NCBI GenBank assembly: GCA_019649035.1
Contig: BMAT01008710.1
Span: 4,976-44,310, forward strand
Origin: Elysia marginata
Taxonomy: Eukaryota; Mollusca; Gastropoda; Plakobranchidae
DNA: 39,335 nt
Direction: 5' to 3'
The notes under the pieces were generated by a model, which was given only the letters and a program-made list of their open reading frames with translations, had not been told where the DNA came from and searched no databases. Below are positions 21,487-31,599 of the stretch, piece after piece (positions within the stretch are counted from its first letter, which is position 1; each line of letters opens with the position of its first letter). Position numbers and translations under genes: made by a program.

Positions 21487-22091
21487 CGTTTCTGAAACTT
21501 AGGTGTGACCGATCCTTCAAGTGAAGGTCCTGACACCAAACACATGGGCTTCGTACCCGATATCAACCGCTCTTTCTTAATAATTTCACGTAAATTATAC
21601 GGTTACAAAAATTCCCAAAAGAACACTGAAAAAAAGAGACACTCAAGGCGTGCTATAGTGATTTACAACTTAGTCAAAGTGATTCGCACACAGTTTAACA
21701 TGGCCTTAAGAATAGAACTGATAGAACTACAGAGCTTATGCGATAAAAGCAATCACTATGTACTTTAACATACTTATTATCTCACCACAGCTAAATTTGC
21801 ACCTCACGGCAAATTATAGAAACTAGTGCTTAACTTCGGACACCACAAGCTATATCGTTAGCTGTACACAGATCTTCTGGATCCTACTCTCACAACGAGC
21901 CTGCACTGGAATATAGTCGAGTTAGAGCTATATCCTTATTCGATCATTGTTTCGCCACAACCTAACGGAGTCCGAGTCTCCGCCAACTTTTCGCCAACTG
22001 ACTCGACAAATGGAAAACTCTATGTTAAAACGAGGACATCTTGTTCTTAAAACAAATAAAAACCTAATTATCAGCGTGATCCTGAGTTAGT

Positions 22092-22240
22092 AGACACCTT
22101 AAGCACACGCACCGTGTCTCACTACGCGTACGTGAAAATCGAAAAGTAGGTCGAGTAAACTCCAAAAACAATGAGTCCAGTTCTTAAAAATAGACCCACA
22201 GAAGTTCCCGTTATGCTCACGCTTTGCTGCCCAAAGTCCG
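22092..22240. mobile_element. 148-bp MITE-like element, copy 1
   Basis: Collinear with the insertion at 24510-24657. Shared: GCACACGCACCGTGTCTCAC, then TACGCGTACGTGAAAATCG, AAAATAGACCCACAGA and ACTCACGCnTTGCTGC. Imperfect inverted ends AGACACCTTAAGCAC and (reverse complement) GGACTTTGGGCAGCA. Flanked by TAGT on both sides (22088-22091 and 22241-22244), a possible 3-5 bp target duplication. No coding capacity. Confidence 0.6.
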
Positions 22241-22454
22241 TAGTAACCCAAGCACGACACGTGCTTTGCCGACGGAAAAACTGCACCTTTGCTGCTCTGC
22301 ATGGGTGGCCTACGCCATATGTATGTGGACAGTGCATGTGTTCCCCCGAAAAACCGTTCCCATAGTTTCCTGACTCTAGTGATGCCTGTGACTGTGCATG
22401 ATATTACCAAGCAAAAATACTTTATGCCCTTGTATGGCATTTCCTTACACACCA

Positions 22455-22465
22455 CCAAAACCACC

Positions 22466-22499
<34 letters not shown>

Positions 22500-22500
22500 A

Positions 22501-22565
<65 letters not shown>

Positions 22566-22618
22566 CCATCATTAGCATCATCATCATCATCATAATCGTG
22601 GTCGTAGTCGTCGTCATC
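22455..22618. repeat. ACC then ATC trinucleotide array
   Basis: ACC units (about 22455-22480) pass into about 40 CAT units with rare CAA, ACC and AGC interruptions, ending in GTC/GTA. Long poly-His, poly-Met, poly-Asp and poly-Ser frames on both strands are artefacts. Confidence 0.95.
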
Positions 22619-22744
22619 ACCTATTTCACGGTTATTGTGTTTTATTACAATGTTACTCTTTACAAGAATCCATTGTGCTATCAAAATGCATAATTATCTG
22701 TACTTAGATTACAAATGCTTTTTGATTCATATAGTTTCTTTATT

Positions 22745-23497
22745 TGTATTCTTTGAAGACATTTTCTCAGAGAGGTTGAATCGACCGTTAAATGGTATAA
22801 AGAAAATAATTTAAAGCTCAACCTGACAAAAAACTTTTGGAAAAGCAAGGTGCCAACACCCCTAATTGTTATACCAGGGGACACAGTTGAACGAGTTAAT
22901 TCATTCAAACTCTTGGGTACCATTCTGTCTAGCAACAACATATTCAAAAAGGCTAGATAGCGTATGTGCTTTTTAAGAAAACTTAGATCTTTTAAGGTCA
23001 GCAAAGTGACACTCATTAATTTTTACAGAGCCATTATGAAGAACATCTTAACTCAATCAATTATTGTTTGGTTTGACAGAACAGCAAAAAAGGACATTTA
23101 AAGACTGAATTCCATTGTCATAAATGAACAAAAGTTAATTGGTGTGAATCGGCCATCTCTTGAAATATGAAGAAAGAATGTCAGCCAGAACAGAAAAGAT
23201 CTTGAAAGATGACATTCAGCCAGCAAGGAAATATAATTTTTACCCCACGGGCGAAGACTAAGGGGGTTCAAAGGAAATAAACGATTAGTAAATTAATAGC
23301 TTCTTTCCCAAGCAGTAAAAATTTTAAAGGGAATAGAATTTTAGAGATTTTACTAACTGAATCTCTTGATTACATGAAGGACGCACTAAACTGGGAGTTC
23401 ATTTGAACGGAATGGGTTAAGAGGAGTGCATGTATTTCTTGTTTGTTGTGACAAAAGAGAGAAAATGCTAGACAGATAGAGAGAGATATAGAGAGAA

Positions 23498-23562
<65 letters not shown>

Positions 23563-23725
23563 TGAGATATCAGTTTATTTCTAAATAAAACATACTGATA
23601 ACCCATGATAGTGTATTTTCCTAAAACATTCATGTTAAAATCTGTCCGCCTGACTGAGCACTGCTTTTTTGAATACAGGTACTTTTGTATCTTTGTATTG
23701 ACTGAATAAACTTGAATTGAATTGT
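22745..23725 (+). mobile_element. CR1/L2-type LINE, 3' fragment
   Basis: Conceptual plus-strand translation shows the C-terminal third of a CR1/L2/Rex-like ORF2. Recognisable blocks are WYKENNLKLNLTKN (about 22795), VERVNSFKLLGTILS (22890-22935), LRKLRSFKVSKVTLINFYRA, and the NRKDLERxHSASKEI text, which parallels the family's RTEKILKDDSHP block. Premature stops and frame changes are frequent, so it is dead. A GA microsatellite lies within the 3' untranslated part. The end is marked by AATAAACTTGAATTGAATTG (about 23704-23723), like the short A/T-rich tandem tails of this superfamily. The catalytic YADD motif is missing because of 5' truncation. Confidence 0.7.
23458..23558. repeat. GA microsatellite
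   Basis: GATAGAGA and GAGAAAGA units leading to a pure GA run at about 23530-23558, inside the 3' region of the LINE fragment. Confidence 0.9.
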
Positions 23726-24290
23726 TCATGGAAACTGTTTATATTTTACGACCAAATGAAAAAGACACTGTGCCTAATTTGTTACCGTTGGAAATTAAAA
23801 GTCAACTTAATTCAATTCAACTCTTTCGCTTGTGTTTTTACCAGTCACATTTATTTGTAATATGAATGGATTCCAATGTTATTGAAAAGAGTAGTAATTT
23901 TTCCCCATCTGTCATGGTGCTGTTACCGCTTATCAAGACTATACTTGTTCTTTGACAGCCGTTCTTCTTAAAACAAAGATTAAATAAAAAAGCAAGTTTT
24001 CTTTTAAAATATATCCTTTTCTCCTTAATAATCATGTTAGCATCACCACATCTACATAGAATGATTACAAGGTTTAAACGTGAGGACTATTATAAATATA
24101 CTTTAACTGCGCTTCACGCAATGTCTCTGAAGCTGAAAATTATACCCACTCTAAAAGCTATCTGACGAAAAAGTTACACACACTACCGTGTTAAGTACTT
24201 ATACTTATAAACAATAACCGGTCGTTGGTGGTTTCTGGCAGCTGTCTTTAATGGTTGAAGCGGAAAATGCTCGTTTTTTACCTCGAAAAT

Positions 24291-24302
24291 TTTCCAGCGT
24301 TG
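24291..24302. repeat. SINE copy 2 target-site duplication, left
   Basis: TTTCCAGCGTTG, identical to 24757-24768. Confidence 0.88.
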
Positions 24303-24756
24303 GTGGTTGGTTGTTTGAATTTTAACGTCTCTTTTCAACTACAAGGTTATATCAGAGACGGCGCTTGGGACAATTGAAAGCGTGCTGCCACACTGTGATG
24401 TAAGGAGCGCTTGCATACACCGGACCGAGTTACATTATCCTGACACCATCCCGACCAGGCTTAGCACTAAATCCATAATGCCAGACACTAGGCGGATCAG
24501 CTGCTAATAGAGACCTTTAGCACACGCACCGTGTCTCACTACGCGTACGTGAAAATCGGGAAAGCAGATTGAGAAACTATAAAAATAATGAAACCAGTTT
24601 CTAAAAATAGACCCACAGACGTTCGCGTCATACTCACGCGTTGCTGCTTACAGTCTGTAATATCAATTATAAAGTCCTTGGTTCGACTCCGTCGGGGATC
24701 TAACCCACACCTCCCGATCTCTGAGCGAGTGTCTTACCGCTAGGCCACAGAGCCGG
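24303..24756 (-). mobile_element. tRNA-derived SINE, second copy, carrying a nested MITE
   Basis: Minus-strand copy of the 5575-5859 SINE. It has A-box text (reverse of CCGCTAGGCCA at about 24738), a diverged B-box (reverse of GGTTCGACTCC at 24680-24690) and the full body to TTTGAATTTTAACGTC at the 3' end. The 12-mer TTTCCAGCGTTG flanks it at 24291-24302 and 24757-24768. Without the 148-bp insertion and its duplicated 5 bp, the body is about 300 bp, matching the other copy. Confidence 0.88.
24510..24657. mobile_element. 148-bp MITE-like element, copy 2, nested in SINE
   Basis: Flanked by TAATA at 24505-24509 and 24658-24662. The uninterrupted SINE at 5575-5859 has a single TAATA at the matching point (minus sense TAATACCAATTTTAAAG), so it serves as the empty site. 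Ends are imperfect inverted repeats: GAGACCTTTAGCA and (reverse complement) CAGACTGTAAGCAGCA. Non-coding. The small size and a 5-bp or shorter target duplication suggest a MITE; the transposase family is unknown. Confidence 0.7.
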
Positions 24757-24768
24757 TTTCCAGCGTTG
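24757..24768. repeat. SINE copy 2 target-site duplication, right
   Basis: TTTCCAGCGTTG, identical to 24291-24302. Confidence 0.88.
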
Positions 24769-25278
24769 CTATGCACTGTGAGAATTTTTATGAAATGTTT
24801 GCGTGAAAAGCTCGTAAGAAAGTTTCAGTGCGATTATTTATAAGAGGGAACCGGTGATGCAGTTTTAAGTAAGATGACTGTCATAAAAAGCACTTCTTTA
24901 ATAGCTTAAATAAGAAATAGAAGAATTTAAAAAAAAAAAAGAAACAAACTGTTTTTATGATAAATAGACTATGGATTCTTATAATATTCATGAGAATTTT
25001 GTATGCGTCACTTTAGTAAAATAATTATAAATTTAAAATAAGAGAAGATCACTTTAAATGCTTACTGCTAACCGTTTTACTGGTGAGAGGGAACACCTAT
25101 CTGCTAATCTTATTGTCTTTTATATATGTCAGTAATTTATGTATGTGTGTAATGAGGTATGCATGTATGTATGTATCTGTTAAATATCAATTACTATACA
25201 TATGAGCCCCTTTTTATTAAAAACGTTGAGCACTTTTATTATACCCGGTAAGTACTTATGCAATTTTAATCGTATCTT

Positions 25279-25296
25279 GCTATCTATCTATCTGTT

Positions 25297-25334
<38 letters not shown>

Positions 25335-25467
25335 TCTATCTATTTTTCTCTCTATCTATCTATCTATCCCTCTATCTTTCTATCTATCTATCTATCTACC
25401 TATCTATCTATCTATCTATCTTTCTATCTATCTATCTATCTACCTACCTACCTACATACCTATCTAC

Positions 25468-25563
<96 letters not shown>

Positions 25564-25571
25564 TTATCTAT
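25279..25571. repeat. Long TCTA tetranucleotide array
   Basis: About 290 bp of TCTA with TGTC, TTTC and TACC variants in the first half and a nearly pure run from about 25462 to 25560. The long isoleucine/leucine/serine/tyrosine frames across it are artefacts. Confidence 0.95.
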
Positions 25572-25579
25572 GCAGTTTC

Positions 25580-27250
25580 CCTTACAAATCGTGGTCAGGT
25601 CTTGTCAAACTTGTTCACGCCTTCAACTAACAACACAAGCTCGTGTCGCGCTTGTGATATTTCAACAATAGTTGAGTGCACACTTGAACACGTAAAAGAC
25701 GTCTAGTTTTATGTTAATAAAGTTTGAATCGATTCACAATACACTCGCATGTCGATAAGAGAATGTCCGGAGTATTTGTGAGCGAAAGGATAATGAAGTA
25801 ATCTATATCATGTTTGAGTAGACAGCATGGAGTCCAAAAAATGTCCTATGTTTTGACCGGAAAATCAACCTAAGTAGATCGGTCTATAAATACAAGTGAA
25901 GTTTTTTTCACTTAGGTTTTATTAAGTGATTAATTTTGCTGTAAATTATAAGGCACGTGCTGGCTTAAGTGCCCTGCTATTTGTTTGGTATATACCTCGT
26001 GTGTTTTTTTTAGAGTGTTTCCGTGTTTTGTAAAGGTCTTCTTCGGGCAAGTTGTTTGGTTAAAAGGATCTTGCGCTCATAGCTGCATGGGTCGGTTTTT
26101 TGTAGCTTAAACAGTTATTGAGCACAAGGCTAGTGGACGACTAGAACCGTAGTTTAAAATACTGATTGCGGAGCTCACAGACCCTTTCATAAAAAGTGCG
26201 CATGCGTGCTCGAGACGTTTCAAAAGAGCCTTTTGGACACTGCGGTACATAACTTTGTGTTTATACTTTCATCTAACTGGTAAAATCCTCTGGAAACTTA
26301 TTTTATATGATATAAGGATCAGTCAAATCTTATGATTTTCTAATTTTGGAAGCATTTACTCTGTTTTAAAATAAGGCACCTGTTTTGTGTTTGATTTTAA
26401 TTGATTTTTAAATTTTTTATCTAAATGATGTTAATAAATGTTAAAGGATAAAAATGCTTTACCATACAATGAGATGCATGTGTTTTCTGATGCGGTAATT
26501 ATATCTTCATTTCAATGTTCTCTCCCATCCGTTCCCATACCCTTATCTCCCTTTTCGATTCGAATTTAAATTTTTAACCCCTCATCATGGAAATGTAGCT
26601 CATTCTGAAATGTTTATTTATAAATCAATATATTTATTTTTAAAACGGTGAAGCCGTTATTTTGACGATGATTATCATTAATACCAGGATCAATTTTAAA
26701 ACTTGACATAAGTGCCTTTTATATGCACATTCATGGTTTGAAATGTACTTTGCTATTGACGGACTCTCTTGTCTTCTTTTTGTTACATTGCCCGCCTTGC
26801 CAAAACAGATTAAAAGTCAATTCTGTTAAATTCAATTCATTTGGAAATGTTTAAAAGGAAATAGTGAAATGAATATTAACTAAAAATATTTAGTGCAATG
26901 CGGTTTTTGTTTATTATCCTTAGCCTGACTGTTGTGGACTGTTCAAAAAGTGAAAGTTTTTCAATTTCACAAGTGCAGCAGCTACATAACTATTGTGTTA
27001 TTTTCTCCCTCTCAGATGATTTCCCTCCAACATAACTAACCAAACATTTGTTGGCGGAAAAGAAGACCAGCGTAATCAGCATTGAAGGTCTGGGTGGTCG
27101 TTGCTAACACTAATTCGATCCCATCAGTGAAAACTGTGGTTTTCATTATCTATGAGATAACTACGGTACAGGAGGTTCTCTGATCACTTGCAATAAATCA
27201 TATAATTTATTCAGCATCACATTCCATTCTGTATGCAGTTTTGCCAATAT
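25580..27250. other. Upstream intergenic region of the SLC6 gene
   Basis: No open frame of note and no recognisable transposon. It contains a small hairpin (AAGTGAA/TTCACTT, 25893-25912). Probably holds distal promoter sequence of the transporter gene; this is inferred from position only. Confidence 0.35.
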
Positions 27251-27263
27251 TTATCGGCAAGCA

Positions 27264-27294
27264 TATAAAAGAGTCTCCTCCTGGCTTGTACTGT
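27264..27294 (+). promoter_or_regulatory. TATA-like core promoter of the SLC6 gene
   Basis: TATAAAA at 27264-27270 lies about 30 bp upstream of a pyrimidine-rich, initiator-like CTGTTAGCT (about 27291-27299). From there to the transporter ATG at 27520 there is no other ATG, as expected for a clean 5' leader of about 225 nt. The start site is predicted, not observed. Confidence 0.5.
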
Positions 27295-27519
27295 TAGCTA
27301 CAAAAGAAATCTTGCAAAGATACTGCGAGGCTCTCAAAAGGGTTGCTTTTGTAAAAAGACATCCAAACTCAGTTTTCACAAAGAATCAGAGGTGCTACAT
27401 CAGACAAAAAAGTTCAGAGAGATCCAAAGGCTTTTCACTGTACTCATCGAAAACAACTGCCAAACTTGCGTCTTCAGCTCTTTGTCAATCGCGACAAACA
27501 CAAATATTTACCTTCAATC

Positions 27520-27724
27520 ATGGGAGACAGCAAGCCTGGCTGGCGAGTAACATCTGACCTACCTAGCGAGACAACCTCGTCCAGCCTCGACTCACCTACA
27601 GGGAAAATCCACAAGAGGGAACAATGGGCCAAGAAGCTCGACTTCCTACTGGCCTGCATCGGCTTCTCTGTCGGCCTCGGGAATGTGTGGAGATTCCCGT
27701 TCCTTTGCTACAGAAACGGTGGAG
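27520..27724 (+). CDS. SLC6-family Na+/Cl--dependent transporter, first coding exon (partial)
   Basis: SLC6 proteins are 12-helix plasma-membrane symporters that import neurotransmitters, amino acids or osmolytes with Na+ and Cl-. This exon gives 68 residues plus one base: a Ser/Thr-rich cytosolic N-terminus, then [17 protein letters not shown] (about 33-49), with the R-x-x-W inner-gate motif. Next is the TM1 signature [20 protein letters not shown] (49-68), with the unwound GLGNVWRFP ion and substrate site. The residue that is Asp in monoamine transporters is Gly here, which points to the amino-acid/GABA/taurine/creatine/glycine branch rather than dopamine or serotonin. The start is the first ATG after the TATA box. 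The donor GAG|GTGAGT (intron from 27725) splits a codon in phase 1, inside the NGGG motif where SLC6 genes often have an intron. The exact substrate cannot be told from this exon. Confidence 0.9.
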
Positions 27725-28659
27725 GTGAGTTCACACAACTAGATAATTATTGAATACATTTTTTTTTGTTTTCATACTTTCTAGTGTAAAATAATCAGGG
27801 TAAATTGAAGATAACAAATATTTTTTGCAGTCTTTGGACATACATTGATGGATACTTGAATTGCTAGAGAGGTATGTAGATAGAGAGACAGGCATGCATC
27901 TGCACGTACAGATTGGTCGATAAATACATAGAAAGTTTCATAGAGAAATAGATAGCTTTTTAGCTATACTATGATTGGAAAATAAACCGGAAGATCTTTA
28001 GATAGGTTTGATACATGAACAGATAGATAAGATATAAATAGAGAAGGAAAGCAAAAGATAAAGAGATACCTTAAGAGATGCATATAACAAAACAGGGAAA
28101 GAGAACTACACAATATTGTAAAAAAAAACAACATCACTTCCAGAAATGGCATAATGGGTTTAAAATATACACAGCAACTTCATACTACATGTAGTCTTCG
28201 ATAGCCTTTGCATTTAGTGTGGAAGCTAAATGCTGAGCTTTTAATCTATGGTATTCATGTATGTAGTATAACAATATTATCAGATTACATACCTTCCTTT
28301 TATGGTTTTCACCATTTCGGTCTCCCTCCTCTCTTTCACTAGTACAACCATGCATTAGGTATTTTTCTGAACTTGCCGTTTTCAAAAAGGCCGTCGAGAT
28401 AAAACCATCATAGCTTTAAAAACCGTTCGGTTAATTGTAAAAGCGCTGAGGAGAAGCATTGAAATTAATGATTCTGATCTCATTCAGGACATGGCCACCC
28501 ACATAGGAGGATTCCGTCGTTGTTCATTGGTTACCGTAGCAACGCATCAATATCAGGAGAAGTTGTACATACAAGCTGACGCTCGGTTATTATAAGATTA
28601 ATGATGTGTTTTAGTAAGCGTAGCAAGTCACGAAGCTTGATGGAGACATAATGATAATT

Positions 28660-29796
28660 ATAGTTTGCTTCACACAGAAGAATAATCAGATACTTGCTTA
28701 GTAACACAGAACTATTTATAAAGCTCAAAGGATCATCAAAAACAGAATCATTCAAGTCAAATATTGGAACATCTCAAGGCGATAGTAGCCTCAGCCCTGT
28801 CTTATTCATTGTCTACTTAGAACATGCGCTCAAAAACATACGGAAGATCGAGACACTCTACACTCAAAACACTTTAGAAGTGGCATACGCAGACGACGTT
28901 GACTGTGTTTCAACAACTGATTTTGTCGACGTAGAAACAATTCAAAAAGAGTTAGTAGACTTCAGGTTAAATGTTAATACCAACAAAACTGAATACACAT
29001 TCGTTTAAAAAGACGGAGAAGATTGGAAAAAAGTGAAGAAAGTAGGCTCATTGCTGGGAGATACAGAAGATATTGAAAGAAGGAAACAATTATCCAACCT
29101 CGCCCTACAAAAGCTGTCAAACATCTGGATAAGAAACGACAAGGTGAAACAAGTGACAAGACTAAACCTATACCGAGCACTCGTGAAGTCAATACTTCTG
29201 TATAACTGCGGCACATGGTCTCTGACAAAGCAAGAAGAACACAAATTAAATACTTTCCACCGTAGGCAATTGAGAACAATCCTCAATATCAACTATCCTA
29301 CAGTTATCAAAAACAATGCTCTCTATCAGAAGACATGTGAAATTCCCATACGTTTTACCATTATCGAAGCGCGATGGCGACTTTTCGGTCATATTTTAAG
29401 ACAGACCATCAATACACCACCCAACGGTGCAATGACTAAATACTTCAAGACGGAGGGAAGCAAACAACGAAGCCGACCAAAAACATCGATTGTGACTACA
29501 CTACGACGAGCTCTCAAGAGTCACAACAACGATCACTGGCCATCTAGATTACATCCAATTATTGACCTTGACCACCTTCGCGATATAGCACAGAACAGAT
29601 CCGACTGGAAGCACCTGACGACAGCAATATACAGATCAGCCCACGCAGAGAGACTGACGTCAGTCGACGTCGCAGCGGACGGGCATTGACTAACTCACAC
29701 AGAAAATATCAACAATAATTTTAAAGCAGCTCCGATTGCCTGTTTTTCTTGCATAGTCAACGCATTGATGTTTGCAGAAGAAGAGGTTGAAGAAGA
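28660..29796 (+). mobile_element. LINE 3' half in sense orientation in the SLC6 intron
   Basis: Carries the second half of the reverse transcriptase and the whole C-terminal region of an endonuclease-type LINE, then a short 3' end rich in GAAGAA (about 29775-29796). The 5' part is missing: similarity fades upstream of about 28660. The GAAGAA-type tail fits the RTE-like group, but the clade is not certain from sequence alone. Confidence 0.8.
28661..29689 (+). pseudogene. LINE reverse transcriptase C-terminal half
   Basis: Blocks in one frame: RYLLSNTELFIKL, then IGTSQGDSSLSPVLFIVYLE (RT motif 4, SQGD and LSPVLF), EVAYADDVDCVS (catalytic YADD, near 28880-28915), NVNTNKTEYTF, LNLYRALVKSILLYNCGTWS (thumb), RRQLRTILNI, EARWRLFGHILR, SRPKTSIVTTLRRAL and IAQNRSDWKHLTTAI before the final stop at 29687-29689. 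There is a single in-frame TAA at 29006-29008; the frame continues unchanged beyond it. SQGDSSLSP has one extra residue relative to the usual QGDxLSP. The near-intact frame suggests a fairly young insertion, truncated at its 5' end and inactive. Confidence 0.8.
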
Positions 29797-29799
29797 ATG

Positions 29800-30760
29800 A
29801 GACTTTTTGTGCCAATCCTTTACTCTAGAATGATTAATGTAGCCACAATGTCACTCTGCCAAAAAATATTTCGCAATCATGACAACAGAAACACGCAGCT
29901 TGTCTGCAACATGATAGCCTTATCTTCAGATGTTCATGGAAAAAGAAATTCTCAAGTAAAAAGGCTTTTGAAAAGGTTAAAAGAAGCAATCTATGTAAAC
30001 CACCGGTTGAAGGGGGTCTAGGGATGACAAGTGTGAAAGACCAACAAAGTGTTTTCCTATTAAATGGTTTAAAACATTATACAGGGAGCAAAATGATCTC
30101 CCTGAGACAAGAATAGAAGCTTAAATTAGTAAGTCATTTTTGCAGAAACTTGATATGCCTAAAATACTATACCAAAGCCACGGTTAAGGCAAATGAGTGC
30201 ATTGAAATAAAAAATATCTATAGTAAATCTGGGGAGACGTCATGAAAAATTGGTTAGACTGGAATAAAGGTGGGAATCAAGAGGAAGGCATAGAGAGCGT
30301 CCACGTAGTGGGAAAACAACCATTATTCAACAACAACAGTATTAGGTACAAGGATAAACCACTATGGTTAAAGATATGAATTAAAGCGTGAGTTAAACAT
30401 GTAAGTCAAGTGTTTAATGCAGGTCATTTGAAACCGCTGGAAGAGATAATACGTATGATCGGTTATTACCCTGGAATATATTTTGATTACTGGGCAGTCT
30501 TTAATGCAGTTAAAATGGGGACCTGTGTTTCTCAATGCAAGAGAAAGGAAAGACGAACAGAACGATTACGATGAACCAGATATCACTCAAAGAGCTCAGT
30601 ATCTGTTTAAACTGACCAACAAAGATTTAAGAATGCTTCGCGTCAACAGTAAAGTACCGAGCATTTGCAGTGTGGGCTTTTGGAAAAGAAAATATGATGT
30701 AGACAAGCTGGCAGACCCGTTCAAAAGAACGGGAAACAGAAACAAAATGTTCTAAAATAA
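29800..30760 (+). pseudogene. L1/Tx1-like LINE ORF2 C-terminal fragment
   Basis: Across changing frames the translation shows KPPVEGGLGMTSVKDQQSVF (about 29995-30055), like the GGLG(M)xxxxxxxxxFxxKW block after the RT of L1/Tx1-type LINEs. NNNSIRYKDKPLW (about 30327-30367) and the collinear block ending YYPGIYFDYWAVFNAVK (about 30463-30515) parallel the family's IxYKxKPLYYKxW and NFLEYYGxxxAI segments. Several stops and frame changes. The catalytic RT is absent. Assignment rests on motif order. Confidence 0.55.
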
Positions 30761-30770
30761 GATTTTTTTC

Positions 30771-31590
30771 CTTTATCCATTTAACTCATTATCAGTTTGA
30801 AAAGTAGAAGAAAAGATGGTTGACTTGTATAATGTGAAAATTTTTTTTCTTACTGTTGCAAAAAAAAAAAAAAATTACCTCTGACTGTTTGCTAAGATAG
30901 GGCATATCGGTCTTTATAAAACCAAACAAAACTTAAGAAATGAAGCAAACAAAAAAGGGAATGAGGTAAAAACATGCTGAAAGGAACAGAGTAATTACAA
31001 AAATTACCAGTAGATGGAAGTTTTTAAAAAATCTTAACTTTGAAAAGCAAAAAAAAATATTTTCTATATTTTCTAGGTCATATACAGTAAAAAGTCTTGA
31101 ACCTACTTTAGATCTAGATCTAATACGTTAGATTCCATATTTTCTAGTCCTACATATTTAGATCTAGATCTAGAGTAAAGTTGGTTCACTGCAGAGTGGG
31201 TCGAAGAATTTTCTTCCCTGTTTTCGTGCTAGATCTAGAATCTAGATCAGATTGTTCCCTGTCTTCGCGTAATCGAATCTGGATTCATAGGGATTTTTGA
31301 CACATTAAACTTTATAACAAAATCAAATTTAAAGGCGATAATCACAATTACCTTTTGAAGTCAAACCTTTCACTAATTTTGACGTGACGTCACTTCACAA
31401 CAACTTTCCGAGAAGACGGAAGTAAAGAAGTGGAAAAGAAAATAGTTCCTTATAAAAACAATGGATATTTTTTTTTTGTCGTGTTTTATTTTTGAATTTT
31501 GACCCTTTTACGGAAATATACAGCTTTTTTTAAAGGCATTTTTAACACATGTGACGCTTTTATCGTAAGCGGTCTAGGAGGACTCTACGG
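30771..31590. other. Non-coding stretch between two LINE fragments
   Basis: Holds A-rich and T-rich runs and three GATCTAGATC clusters (31109, 31159 and 31226). Nothing coding. May be an insertion that separates the flanking LINE pieces. Confidence 0.35.
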
Positions 31591-31599
31591 CCGCGTTTT

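Noticed and set aside
22445-22620. Poly-Asp, poly-Met and poly-Ser frames on both strands
   Set aside because: All are readings of one ATC/ACC array.
22681-23016. Minus-strand 111-residue frame
   Set aside because: Antisense shadow of the plus-strand CR1/L2-type LINE, whose motifs read on the other strand.
25202-25706. Two overlapping frames of about 140 codons, repeats of YLSI
   Set aside because: TCTA has period 4, so all three frames stay open; this is composition, not coding.
25893-25912. Hairpin AAGTGAA-loop-TTCACTT as a terminator
   Set aside because: A short A/T-rich inverted repeat in a eukaryotic intergenic region; no transcript end expected.
27312-27557. Alternative upstream coding start of the transporter leader
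   Set aside because: The frame begins at TTG and no ATG precedes 27520; it lacks SLC6 features and is best seen as 5' leader.
27828-27850. Possible 3' splice site (TTTTTTTGCAG-like) for SLC6 exon 2
   Set aside because: The following codons do not give the AFLIPY-like TM2 start in any phase-1 join.
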